From contig CAADRB010000042.1 of NCBI GenBank assembly GCA_900708905.1, positions 797,288 through 861,287 on the forward strand: DNA of 64,000 nucleotides, read 5' to 3'. A program made the translations under genes and the position numbers. Shown here in pieces: positions 35,589 through 48,100 of this stretch (its first letter is position 1; every line of letters starts with the position of its first letter). The DNA is from Hymenolepis diminuta (lineage: Eukaryota > Platyhelminthes > Cestoda > Cyclophyllidea > Hymenolepididae). The notes under the pieces were generated by a model that had not been told where the DNA came from, did not search any database, and saw nothing but the letters and a program-made list of their open reading frames with translations.

Positions 35589-38500
35589 GGGAATTTACGT
35601 TTATGAACACATTAACTTGTATTTTTCTCTTGTTATATTTATTAGCATTTCACCACGTTTACGTTTTGAATAATTGAAGGGAATCACTAATATTGAATTC
35701 ATCACAAGATCTGCTATTATTATTTGACGTCTATTCGATTTTCAGTGATTTAACTTCACATTGATAGACAATTTTGTGTTCGTCTTAGACAGTCTTCCTA
35801 CTCGATTTGTGCCAATGGATTCAGGTCTATAATCTCCTAGATGAACTACTTACCTGTTAACACAAATAGCCAATTTAAAGCCGGAAATATGGGATGTAAA
35901 ACAAGACGATTATTTTAACTAGATTTAAAATGGAAATGAAAGAATCGCCTATGTCTGTAGATTAGAAGAATAATACAAGAAAGCATTTTTAGGTGTGCTG
36001 ATTCCTATGAAAGGCGAAATAAAGTAGCTTAGGACGAAATGCCATTCTTAAGCGACATCTGGTATGGAGAATCATCGAGGTAAGTTTTCCTGCCTTTATG
36101 TCGGCATGAAATACAATATTTATGGATTTATTGACATAACTACTCAGTAGGTAGATTATACGGTCATTTCCAGTTGCATTTTTCCACAAATATTTAGTGA
36201 CGAGAGTAATAAACTTAAGTTTTAGAAATATTGTGAAACCTAAGCCTCCTACTGAGATAAATGAGTAGTCTAATTATTATCTGGACCTATCATTTGTTAG
36301 TTGTCTGACGTAGAATTATCAATTTTTTCCTTCCACTTTTTAAATGGAAGGAATAAAAAATGACTTAGTTAAGAAATATGAGTACATTGAAACCCTCTTG
36401 TTCAATATAATGCTCCAATTCAAAGCTCAAACTTGTAGAAGGGAAGTTATTCAGTGAGGGATATCTTGGAGCTGCTCCGATGATTGATCCGCATTCTTTA
36501 ACCTCTCACTTGAATACTTCGGTTGGTCTCTAATCTTGCACTCCCTACCAGTATTTTTTCCTGATTGTATAGTTTAACCGTCAGATCACCTTGTAAAATT
36601 TGACAATATCTCTTTTAGTCATATAATTCCCATCCCTTTGGATGGAAACGTTTTTTTCAAAACTTACATCCCCAAACCATTGATATAAATCTCTTCACCA
36701 GTATCAGTCATTACGGCTAGTCACTTCTTACACTAAATGTATGTATATGAGTGCCAAAACCTGACTTGTCAGACTATTAGCACATAACTTTGTTATAACA
36801 TCGGATTAAATTATTAAAACAAGAAATTGAAGACATGCTGACTCTATTTGGAAATCCAATTTGCTTGCTTATTCTTACCTCCCAGGGTTAAGCTGTTAGG
36901 CTATGGCAGTTAACTAGAATGCTGACAATTTTGTCATTGGAAATTGGGGAGGATGATTAAAAATACATACAGAATGATTGAGCCCAATGGTTTACGAAAG
37001 AGGCAAAGTTGATAGCGGATAAAGTTGATCAACAACTTACACAGACGCTTCTATTTCTCAGATAGAAGCATGTCATGAACTGATTCACTTACAAGATAAC
37101 GAGTTTTTAAGGAATTGCAAATGAGATATCCAACTATCATTTGTTATAGATGACTTCATAAACATTCCAAATTGCATTCTCTATGGACAAAATGCTGCTC
37201 GAATCGATAGTTTTGAATAAAAATGTCATTTATCATAAAACTAACAAGCAAATAGTGGTCTGAGGATGAATGAATTCGCATTTCGAGAGTATTCGACTAA
37301 CTATGGCAGACTTTATAACTATTGAACACTTTGGCCATATTCGTGGGCTCTTTTTAATCAATACGGTGTTCTTCTTCAGATTCAAGATATTGATACTTGG
37401 TTGTGATACCTGAGAGTTTGATTTTCGATTCTGTTTAGGAGGGGGATCGAATATCAGGGTCTTCTGGCGATTTTAAATCACATAAATAAAGAAGGCATTG
37501 CTAATAATATTCTGGAAGTTGGATCTTTCAAACTTACTGTTAAGTCGATTATGAAATTTCCTCTTTTGGGTTCTTGGACAGACAGCAGTGTCTTGCAATG
37601 AACAGTAATGCTTTTTCTCTGGCATACTTCGATAAATAGTTAGGCCTCTTCATCGAATTTAGATTTTGCTCATATTTTGGGTAAGATGGAATTCGCAAAC
37701 CTTTCATATCCGATGGTGCTATAATTACGCAATGGTATTTGAAATTTTATTCCGCGAGAACATCCTTCATATCCTTCTGGAACATGTCCTCATATTTTTT
37801 AATTCATTTTGTGACAATTATAGTTATTTTCGGCATGATGAGAAAGTAGCTGGGACGTGGATCTGAGAAGTTGTGGTCTGAGTAGATTGAAGAGACATTT
37901 TCCGTTTGTGCTTCTATTAATTTTACTTGAGGAGATACTGAATCTGTATGATTGGGATTAACATGTGCAAATAGGTGATTATTTTAAACAATATCAACGT
38001 ATACTGAAATTCCCTCCCACTTATCTTGAAAGCTAAGCTCCAATATTATAGATAAGGAGGTTTTAAAGGTCAAAGGAGCCTTAACCTCAACTAGAACTAT
38101 TTAGAAATCTTAATTTCATGGCTTAAATCCAACAATTTGCCTTTTTTCTTCCCCCCTTTATTCTACGTCCATAAACGACCTTTTGTTTAAATGGACTAAT
38201 GCATTCACTTTTGTCATAACACTATCAAATAAATTTAATGCTTGATTTAAATGAATTTTGATGAATTTAAAAGGTAAATTCAGTGTAAATAATTACAAGT
38301 TTCATTTATACACCCTTTAAAGTTAAAAGGCAAATTTCTTCCGCTGACATATTCATGGTGAAATCAATTCGTTTACGTGCTAATCTGATTAAATTGTATT
38401 AATTGTCTTTACAAGAGACATTCGTATTTCACAAATACCTTGAATCCACACAAGTGACAGAAGACAATGCAACAAAAATACTCCTTCGAGAAGTTTAGGA

Positions 38501-39146
38501 AGTCTAGATATTTAAAAACCATATTTGTGACTTCTGGGGGATTTTGAAAGTCCTCACTTTTACTGCCTTTCTGTGAGAATGAGACAATTTTAAGGAGTTT
38601 ATAAAAATTCTGACTGAATTCGAGTGCCCTTATAAATGTGCCATATCAGGAATAATGCCTAAACATTTCCGCTATTATCACAGTTGCAGATCGCACATTT
38701 CAAATAGCAGTAGGATGAAATGAGAGCTTTCCACCGCTTAATCTTTGAACTTGGGCAATCGAGATACACTTATTGAAATCAGGGCTACATACCTCATAGC
38801 CATTTTACTTTCTTGAACAAAGAATAATGTTTATAATGAGAGCCTTCTGCACAATAATGGTAACTCTTTCAGGTTTTGGAAGTTCATCAGGAGGTGAACT
38901 TAAGGTGTTCTTGAACAGTTACAGCATTCTAGAACGTTTCTGTGGTGAAACGTTGCCTTCTATTTATTTGTGCTAAGTAGTAGAGGCCAGGTATAGGTTT
39001 CCTGACTTTCACCCATCCGCCTTTATACCTCTCATGGTTTTGGTAGATTTTAGAAATAAAATAGTCCCAATTATAATATTTTTTAACTATTTATTTATTG
39101 TATTTGACGTTCAAGTTTTCCCTTTAATTTACTTAAAATTGTTCTA
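35589..39146. other. Intergenic region upstream of the mariner element
   Basis: I see no recognisable gene in these 3.6 kb. Open frames of 60-70 codons on both strands lack motifs. A short imperfect inverted repeat at 36323-36360 is annotated separately. Confidence 0.5.
36323..36360. repeat. Short imperfect inverted repeat
   Basis: TTTTTTCCTTCCA is followed, after a short AT-rich loop, by TGGAAGGAATAAAAAA. The arms pair over 13 bases, with three extra bases in the right arm. It may be a chance palindrome, a hairpin or the remains of a small inverted-repeat element. Confidence 0.4.
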
Positions 39147-39176
39147 ACACATGGGCTGAAAAATCCCGGGCCTAAC
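39147..39176 (+). repeat. mariner left terminal inverted repeat
   Basis: ACACATGGGCTGAAAAATCC, then CGGGCCTAAC. It matches the reverse complement of 40291-40320 at 29 of 30 positions, the exception being A/G at position 17. Confidence 0.93.
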
Positions 39177-39581
39177 ACATAGATGGAGCTAGTTTTATTG
39201 CAGTCACCTTTTTTTCAGTTAGTACTAACTTTCAAAAGACAGCTGTTAAAATTTCATGATATTCTATTCATTAGTTTGTGAGTTATTATTCCATCAGAAA
39301 CAACAATAAAACGTTGGTTTGCTGACTTCAAACGTGGTCGTAGAGACACTGATGATGCAGAACACAGTGGACGTCCAAATGAGGCGGTAACAGCAGAAGA
39401 CATTTTAAAAAATCCACAAAATTGTTTTGAATGATNGAAAAGTGAAGTTGCGTGAGTTAGCTGACATCGTAAAGATATGAAAAGAACGTGTTGGCTTTAT
39501 ATTGCATGAGCATTTGACTATGAGAAGGCTCTGTTCAAAGTGGGTGCCGCGTTTGCTCACTGTTGGCCAAAAACGAGAACG

Positions 39582-40053
39582 NNNNNNNNNNNNNNNNNNN
39601 NNNNNNNNNNNNNNNNNNNNNNNNNNNNNNNNNNNNNNNNNNNNNNNNNNNNNNNNNNNNNNNNNNNNNNNNNNNNNNNNNNNNNNNNNNNNNNNNNNNN
39701 NNNNNNNNNNNNNNNNNNNNNNNNNNNNNNNNNNNNNNNNNNNNNNNNNNNNNNNNNNNNNNNNNNNNNNNNNNNNNNNNNNNNNNNNNNNNNNNNNNNN
39801 NNNNNNNNNNNNNNNNNNNNNNNNNNNNNNNNNNNNNNNNNNNNNNNNNNNNNNNNNNNNNNNNNNNNNNNNNNNNNNNNNNNNNNNNNNNNNNNNNNNN
39901 NNNNNNNNNNNNNNNNNNNNNNNNNNNNNNNNNNNNNNNNNNNNNNNNNNNNNNNNNNNNNNNNNNNNNNNNNNNNNNNNNNNNNNNNNNNNNNNNNNNN
40001 NNNNNNNNNNNNNNNNNNNNNNNNNNNNNNNNNNNNNNNNNNNNNNNNNNNNN
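39582..40053. other. Assembly gap (472 N)
   Basis: A run of unknown bases inside the mariner transposase. The open frames that appear to cross it are artefacts. The true length is unknown; typical mariner elements are about 1.3 kb, so the stated size is roughly right or slightly short. A separate single N is at 39436. Confidence 0.98.
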
Positions 40054-40290
40054 TTGGCTCTCAGCGACTACTGGCTGTTCGCAGACCTGAAAAAATGCTC
40101 GCCGGTAAGAAATTTGGCACGAATGAAGAGGTTATCGCTGAAACTGAGGCCTATTTTGAGGTGAAAGATAAGTCGTTCTACAAAAGTTGCAGTGGAATGT
40201 TAGAGCGGCGCTGGAATGATTGCGTTGCTCTTGAAGGAGATTACGTTGATGAATAGAGCTAATTTTGAACCAAAAACCTGTGTTTTCTTT

Positions 40291-40320
40291 GTTAGGCCCG
40301 GGACTTTTCAGCCCATGTGT
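40291..40320 (-). repeat. mariner right terminal inverted repeat
   Basis: The mirror image of the left repeat, followed by the TA of the target-site duplication. It lies 35 bases beyond the transposase stop TAG (40254-40256). Confidence 0.93.
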
Positions 40321-40322
40321 TA

Positions 40323-42795
40323 CCTTCAGGGCGATATATATAAAAACTTCGGAAACTTGTTCAACTATGCAACAGAACTCACTCAAGTAATTAGAGCTTG
40401 TCCGTACTAAAAAAAATACATATCGCCTAAGGATGGATCTCTAGGGCATTATAATTTTCTTCCTTAACTCGTCGTACTAATTATCAGGTTGAAACAGAAG
40501 TTCTGTCCAATTTTTGAGCTGTGTTTAGGACACGTTTACTTCAATTTAGCTTCTTAATGTTGCATGCTTATCTATGGTATCTGATGTATTATCGTGGAGA
40601 ATGCGAATGAAAGGTAATTCTGGAGAATGCATAGAGAGTTATCCTTCACTCTAAACTACCAAAATAATTTCAATGTTCAATTGAGAATTATTCACAGATT
40701 TACTGTCGGCGTTTTTTTAAGTGGAAGTGGGTGACGTAATGTCGGGGGCAGATCAGAATCAGAATTTCACGAGAGGTATAGGATGGACACCTTGATACAG
40801 GCACTGCTAAGAATTCGGCCCAACTGAGTTACCCTCGATCCTCAAGTGTAGTATATATCTAGAGGTCTAGAAATTTACTATGTGAATCTACGAGATGCAA
40901 CCCAATCCAAAGGCAATCATTCTTTTCCATATATATTCACGTCTTCATATTTCTCTTTTTAGGTTAGTTCACCCCGGCTCTACAATGTGTTGAACTGTGG
41001 GGTTAATTCGCTCCAAGAGATTTGGTCAGCGACTACATACAGACGTAAAAAACACCGGTTCTCGTAAAATCACTAAAGTTAAACTGCGTCGGGTCAGGTC
41101 GAATCAGTCGATATAGCGCATACTGGATAATTCAGGTGTTTATCCATGGCCATCCTCTCTGATCTCATCGTGGTGCCATGGTGAGCTAGTGGTGATGTTT
41201 GGTTAATAGAATGCAAGTGATTTAAACCAACATTGGTAGGCCAACGAAGGAGAAAAAGCATCAACTCAATCGACTAATAATTACCTCTTAGTCCAACCGC
41301 CCATCTACATTGAACACATAACGTTTGGAAGATAATTTTATAACCCAGCGTCAGTCGTTAGGATGCCTTAATTTTTATTTCTCTTTTGGTTTTTAATAGT
41401 CAATAAATACATCTTCTTCTACTTTATGCTTATCCTCTCATAGACTTAGTTTTGTTTCGCCTAATGCATGTATAGCGTGTGATCAATTCTGCATATCTAG
41501 GCATAGCAAGGCTAATCTTTTACTGCCGTCATGTGAATTTTCTACTCTTATTAATTAAGTAGTCATAATTTTAGGACTAATTATACTTTTTGAATTTCAA
41601 AAACCAGAAGTGGATGATTTTTGACACTACGAGAAATCCCCGTCATAAAACTTACACTTAAGTCTGTAATCATATGGAAAATTGCCAATCATCAAGTGAA
41701 GATTCACTATACATTGAACTCACGACCCATGAAAAATAATTCCATCACATTTATCATTATGATTCAGTGTATTTTCGTAAATCTCCACTCCTCCTTTGCT
41801 TTGTAATGGCTACCAAGTACACCCTATATATCTAAATGTTCTTCTATCTTAAACCTGCCTTCTAGTAATTTAAAAGCAGTCTTGTTTTAGAAAGTGCAGG
41901 TATCAGTTAGGTGGTCCAGGAGGTATCGACTTCTCTTCCACGTCTACAACAAAATCAGACCACTTTCAGAAACAAGGTTTAACTTAAAGGATGGCTCTCA
42001 TCGCATTTCCTAACATTACTCTTCATTCCCTTTATATACAATAGTACTCCGTTTTTTTGTTCACGAAGAAGTGAAGTTAAAACACCTACCTGTCATGTCT
42101 AAACGCGTTTATCAATTCCCCCTTTTTATTACCGCCTCGTGCACCTGCACTCATGTCCTTACGCGCTTTACTTGCCCAAGCTACCCATGTAAATGCCTTT
42201 GTGTTTCCACACCCACCCACGCGCGGGCACACGCTTGTCATTCACCGGCTCCTACGCTTTCCTCCCATCGCCGTTGTCTCCCATCTTTCTCTCTTACTCG
42301 CCTGAATCGTCATCGTGATTTGTTCAATACATAAAGCACACAGAATTGGCGTATCCGTCATCTTTAACTCATTCCCTCATTAACACAGGACCTTAGTAAA
42401 CTACTTGTAAACCCTACATCTGAACTCAGCAAACAATATCCACCATCAACTCTTGCAAGTACAATAGGAACGCCTTATTTTATCCACTCATTTCCATATT
42501 TAGCTAAAATAAATACACTATAAAAACTATATGAGAATATAGATACTTCATCCCTCATAATTCAAACCGAACCCAACCACATCCTAAATCAATCACCCCT
42601 TCATACCTTATTAGGGTCGCTTGTTTTAACCTTTATCAGACGTTTCCCAATAGTCAAAACCTATTATTTTCCACTGCAAAGGGCAATATTGAAAATAATC
42701 CACACACATCATACGTATATTACATGAAGAAAAATTAATATAGTGAATATGTTTAGAAATCTATTTACAAGAATTCAGCTAGCTGGTGAATTCAG
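40323..42795. other. Intergenic region with a C/T-rich block at its end
   Basis: I recognised no gene here. Most of it is AT-rich. From about 42,100 to 42,330 the plus strand becomes strongly C/T-rich with CACACCC and GCGCG phrases, and an 87-codon frame there is low-complexity. The block resembles the pyrimidine-rich 3' UTR of p47 and the suspected one of SHP2, and could be the 3' end of a plus-strand transcript whose exons I did not find. Confidence 0.4.
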
Positions 42796-43676
42796 TTATC
42801 CGATGCCATCTTCCTCCTCGGAATCAGCTTTATCTGTCATGACAACATATTCACGCGAGGAGTAGCCAAATTTTAAAACATCTTTTTCATGAAGCTCATA
42901 GTATCGTCGGGTCTCTATTTTGTTGGAATTTAGATAAGTACCATTGGTCGACTCGAGATCAATAATGTACAATCGCTCCTTCCCCTTGGTCTAGCAACCG
43001 AAACATTTAAATAACAAACATCGCATATGAGAGCAAACACTGAATGATACTAACTTACAAATCTGAACTGTAGAACGGCATGTTGTTTCGAAATGCTAGG
43101 ATGTAGCATAGGTATTTCCACAACACGCGTATCACTACCGATAAGGTACCCACTTTGCCGGTGTATGTGCATAACTTTAAGAGCCTCGTTGCCTTTGAAA
43201 GGATAAAGTCGCCAAAACTGAGTAGGCTTTCTAGCATCTTCTGGTTCATTATATTTGATTACAACACCTTTGTAAGAATTCGTATCCCCAGCCAACTTGC
43301 CAGAAAGTTCAAAATTAACCTGGTCTTTAGAAGCAGGCTTTGTTTTATCTTTATGAATAGATTTTCTTTCAACAGAGCCATTTCTGTGGCGATCAAAGTC
43401 TCGTTTAACACCACGACGGGAATAATGTGGACTGCGGTGACGATGACGTCCTGCATAATATTGGTCACTGGAATCCGGATCAGATTTGAATTTCCGTCTG
43501 TCTTCGTTATAACCCTGACTTTCATTAAGTAAAACTGGTGAAGAAAGCCTCGAATGCTTTGGTTTGATAACCTTCTTATCATCCAGTACCATAGGGGAAC
43601 GCAAACGGCGTCGCTTATTAGTGTCCGGTGGTGTATATGGTTCCCTCTTAATTTTTGGGCTATGCTTCGAATCCAT
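42796..43676 (-). CDS. SNIP1: Smad nuclear-interacting protein 1 (SNIP1), FHA-domain splicing factor
   Basis: Two exons, 43059-43676 and 42796-42990, separated by a 68-nt intron, give 270 residues (human 396; the N-terminal part is shorter here). Residues 1-115 are basic, rich in Arg/Ser/His/Lys. Then comes the SNIP1-specific NFELSGKLAGDTN-YKGVVIKY block and WRLYPFKGNE, leading into an FHA domain: YLIGSDTR, SISKQHAVLQF, LESTNGTYLN and YYELHEKDVLKFGYSSREY. The FHA phosphate-binding residues (Arg in SDTR, Ser in SKQH, Asn-Gly in NGTY) are all present. The tail is short and acidic (DSEEEDG). SNIP1 is nuclear and part of the activated spliceosome (RES/SNIP1 complex) and also touches microRNA processing. 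The start ATG at 43674-43676 opens the basic domain directly. Confidence 0.94.
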
Positions 43677-45171
43677 GACAGAAAAGCTAAAGTAAATTCA
43701 GAAGTTTCTCCGAAAAAAGTCAAATTCGCCGCGCATAAGTAAGTGTCCTAAACAAGATTTTTATTTGATCTGACTAAGATAGGTTTTTAAAATATTCCCC
43801 GTATTATTAGCTGTTATAAATGTAAATAATTCTCCTGTTATACCATTTAAACACATTTATATGGATTTATTACTCGAACTCATTGGTTTCTGAGAAGAAA
43901 GATTCTTCACATAAAATATGAAACAAGGAATTTGTTCATTAACCCATAATTTAGTTTTGAACTTTAATTTTTCAATAATTTTCCTACATTTGCTTCCTGC
44001 TTATCAATTACATTGAATATAACAAAATTAATATAGTAATTCTGAAGATTTCATCCAAATCTCATGACTAATAGTGATTTTGAATTTAAGCAAAAATCTT
44101 TTAATTCGGAATATTTATTAAAATATAATTTATTTACATAATATCTCTAATGCGAACTGTACAATTCCAGATATGTTATTATCACAGTATTCCAAAGAAT
44201 TTATCAAGGAGATATATTGATTTTATATTTTGAGCTTTTTTTAAAAGGGCAGACATTTTATGTTCACGGATAATATTTGTAACAAACATTATTAAAACAA
44301 TAATATATACTTATTAATCTATTTCGTATCTATTCAAATCACTTACCCCCATTTTATCTAAGTTTATGTTCACACTTTTCGGGAGCATTTTGGTTTTGGT
44401 GAAAATATATTTATATCGTATTGTCCTGAATCAAAGTGCTTATAATATCCATGCAGTCTGACTTAATGTCACCACATACTCTCAATATATTGCACCCCGA
44501 CTGTCGTATAACTCTAAATTATTCACAGAGAACAAGGAACTCCTAACGTACCTTATTTCCCACGTTCTTTATAATCCGGCTTGTTCCCATTTAGAGCTGA
44601 CACACTTCTTCTTCCTCTCATTTATTTACAGTTTTCCCATAAAACATTCGCCATGACTCTAGGTATTCTCACTCGAGAAAACCATGCTAACCTCAAAGCA
44701 AGCATTAGTTTAGAAAGGAGATTTCCAAGCCCAATCTAGTCAACTTTCGATGTAGTTTTACTTGGGATTATCACCATTTAACGTTTCACTCTAAACGAAC
44801 AATAATATCACTATCTAAAAACAGGCTTGGAAATTGCATTTATCGGAAAATTCATAATTTAGATGTATGGTTTTAAATGCTATCCCACTTCATTTTCTGC
44901 TAGTGGCAATTCATATTAGAAATCTTTAATAGTTTATTACAAGCTAAGACATTTCCTAACCGCGGCCACTCCGAAGATAAAAATTTTTTCCCGTGTCTTG
45001 AATCCTATGTTTAATTACAAAAATAATTTACCTCATTCTTCGAAAAGCCTCACTAATTTGTATAAACCATTAAATAAATAAAAGATTTGGATATCAATTA
45101 AAGTTGAGATCTGGAAGTAAGATGTTTTCACCTAAATACTTTGAGGTCATGCATCCACCCACAAAACACAA
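43677..45171. promoter_or_regulatory. Region between divergent SNIP1 and carbonyl reductase starts
   Basis: These 1.5 kb of AT-rich sequence lie between two head-to-head start codons. They must contain both promoters and 5' UTRs. No specific element was recognised and I see no other gene. Confidence 0.4.
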
Positions 45172-48100
45172 ATGAAAGTCGCGATCGTATGTGTTTTTAT
45201 GTTTGCAGACTTTTTAGATATTATTGTAGTTGTTTGTACGTGTGTTATTATATTTCATGAGGTTAATCTTACTCAAGATTTCGACGGGTTCAATCCACAT
45301 TATAAATCGATTAATCTTTCACATAATATATAAAATATTTTAGGTTACTGGTGCCAATAGAGGTATTGGAAAGGGTTTAATTGAAAAATTTGCCTGCGAA
45401 TTGAAGCCCTCTCCCGATTGGGATATCTACTTGACTGCACGAAATGAAAAACTCGGTTTGGAGGCAGTAAAGGAATTTGCAGACAAGGGCCTAATAGTGA
45501 AATTTCATCAACTTGACATCACTGATCCAGAAAGCAGAAAAAAGTTAGCTCATTTCCTTGCAGACACATACCCCGAAGGAATACACATTCTTGTCAATAA
45601 TGCCGGAGTCCTTCTTGATGTAAGTGTTTCAATCATATTTTATAATCGAATGTTAATCAGTACGAACTTGCATAGATTTGCCATTTCCGTTGCTTTATTT
45701 GCAATTTAAGACTTGGTTTCTTTATTATGTGTACTCTTCCATAAGATTTCATGTTCGGAGGTTCAAATAACCTTACATAGATGTTCACCACTTTATTTGT
45801 GAATTTACCATTTATTATTTACCATTTTATTTTATTTATTTATAAGTTTGTCTTCTGGAAAAATGGAAGTTCTCTGTTTCCATAGTTTTTAAACTAGTTT
45901 CTTACCTATGGGATTCATTTTAATCCGATATTTCTAATCTAAACATAAAAGGATCTTATTGACCATAAGTATTAGTTTTTAGTAAATATATTTCACTCAT
46001 TATATTTTAGTTGTGACGGATAGCAGAAAAGGATATTTAAAGCTCATATGTACTGTCCATATAAGATCATATGAAAATATTGGAGGATAAAATTTATATA
46101 AGTCACAAATTTTGGATATAACGTTTTAGTATTATACCATAGTAAAGTCTAAATGTGAGTTAAATGAACCAATTGTAATTCGAGTTTAAAGTCTTTGCTT
46201 TTTAATGGATTGATTGTTTATAAAGTAAGGGAGTATTTTACTTCATTTATGGAATAAAATTATAAGCACAGCTAATTTCAGATGGTCATGGCAGCATACG
46301 GATATGATATTGAGATAAATCTTACAAAGCTAAAAACTTCCTAATGACTATCAAAATCAAAATATCAAGGGTAAAGAGAGGTTTATAAATACGTACTATA
46401 TGCATGATAGGGGAACGTTAGGGAAAGGAAATTGGAATAAAATTCCAGTTCAGGCCATGATAAGCGAAGCTGACTCTGTTTTCGTCCATAATTAGTCGGA
46501 TGAGCAACCAATAAGGGTTTATCCTAAAGCAGTTAGGACAAATCAAATGAGTCAGCATATGATCCGAAGGCATATTGGAAATTATGTAAAAAGTACATCC
46601 TCCAAGGATATTGATGTAATAGGAAAAAAATATTTCAGTATTTAACACTGTGAGAAAGCATATTTCCACTATATTCACGGTCGATAAGTAAAAAGGAATG
46701 CAAACCTTATTAAACAAAGGTTATTTCTAACTGCCTGCAAGCGAATAAAAATAGCATGCATTATGTTATTCAGACAGCATAGCTAAAGCCGTGAAGAATT
46801 ATTCTGGAGTAGGAGTAGGGAGATTTGGTCGGTGGGTTTAAGGATAATTACTTCCCTTCTGAACTCGGAAATTATATGCTGCTGCCTTTTCCAAGTTATT
46901 TTTTTTTTATTATTTTACTAGCGCTGAATCCGGTGCCAGCGTTTAAAATGACATTATGATATGTGGTGTTTCAAGTACTCTTGTCTTTTATAAATTTTAA
47001 ACAACCGTAAACTGGGCACCAGAAGACCTTATTGATTATTGTGTCTTAGGAACTGTGATCCCGTCGGTAGTGCTATAGCATCGGGTTCTTTTCCGCGAAC
47101 ATTCTCAAATATTTGACAGATTTACACTTTACTGTTCTCGTTTGAATTCCTAGAGGTGAGAATTTATGCTTTGAGGCAGGACTTGACATTGTTGGCTGTA
47201 TTAGCTATGAAACCCCCGGAGAGACCAAAGTTTTCCTCGGCATCTTGATCGGTTTGCCCCAGCCATTACTTTATGTAGGAGAATAACGGGGAAAAACAAA
47301 TAGATAAAAGGGCTTAGAAAAGAGAAAAGCTTACTTCTGAAGATTTTTGACCGAAAAATATGCCATTTTATATGCATTAAATTGTGTTAACTCTGGATGT
47401 TAACCAACATGCCGCTATATGCTTTCATTTTCTATTATAACACCAAAAATTCAACCAGAAGTTGATTTGAAAATTTTCTCAGTCTCGTTCAATTTACCCT
47501 CTTGCATAGGTCCTATTTACTGCCCATTCAGCTAAATTTAGTCAAATTTCGCTTCGGTACCGCGTTATAGTGGAATGAGTTTGAGACATCTATTTTATAA
47601 GTGTTTTATTATGGTTGTGTCGTTCATTTCGTATTTAGCATGGATCACCTTCCACGTACGGAGAGAGAGCAGAACAAACCATGGATATCAATTACACAGG
47701 CAATGTTAAAATGTGCACGGAATTTATGCCCCTCATGGCTAAAGACTCACGGTAATACTGAGTGCTTTGGAACGTTTCCTTGTTGTATTGATGGTGCCGT
47801 TACAGCTATTTATCTCCTTATAGACTGGTGAACATGTGCACAGGTGATCTCGTATGGGCCTTTCAAGGCGTGAGCAAGGAGATTTCTGATAAATTTCGGC
47901 GTCCAATGACTTTGGAGGAAATTGATGAGATCATGAGTTCATTTGTGAAGTAAATAATTTCTACAGTAAGAAATTTATCCTGAAATACCCTGCTAGCTGC
48001 TTTAATTTCTCATTTCAGCCATGCCTACAAGGGTACTCATAGAAAGGCCGGTTTTGTTCAGTCAGCTTATGGAATTTCCAAATTAGGATTCTACAAAGCT

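Larger units (their letters stand above)
39147..40320 (+). mobile_element. mariner-family DNA transposon, defective, interrupted by an assembly gap
   Basis: The element is bounded by matching terminal inverted repeats and by a TA dinucleotide on each side (39145-39146 and 40321-40322), the target-site duplication of Tc1/mariner elements. The interior encodes parts of a mariner transposase: the helix-turn-helix region with WFADFKRGRRD and HSGRPNEAV, then LRELADIVK and a WVPRLLT block. After the gap come SDYWLFADLKK, which carries the last catalytic aspartate, and RWNDCVALEGDYVDE at the end. It cannot be active as read: there is a frameshift near 39,405, a TGA inside the VK-KERVGF block at 39478-39480, a further frameshift in the A-run near 40,092, and missing 5' coding sequence. 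The 472 N leave the centre, including the other catalytic residues, unread. Confidence 0.93.

Noticed and set aside
39502..40256. Long open frames across the run of N
   Set aside because: The frames exist only because N codons are not read as stops. The real content is a broken mariner transposase.
42071..42334. 87-codon open frame rich in Cys, His, Pro and Thr
   Set aside because: Low-complexity translation of a C/T-rich stretch without motifs; more likely untranslated sequence.
43155..43723. Open frames of 125-154 codons overlapping SNIP1 on both strands
   Set aside because: Shadows of the SNIP1 exon, which has clear family motifs in its own frame.
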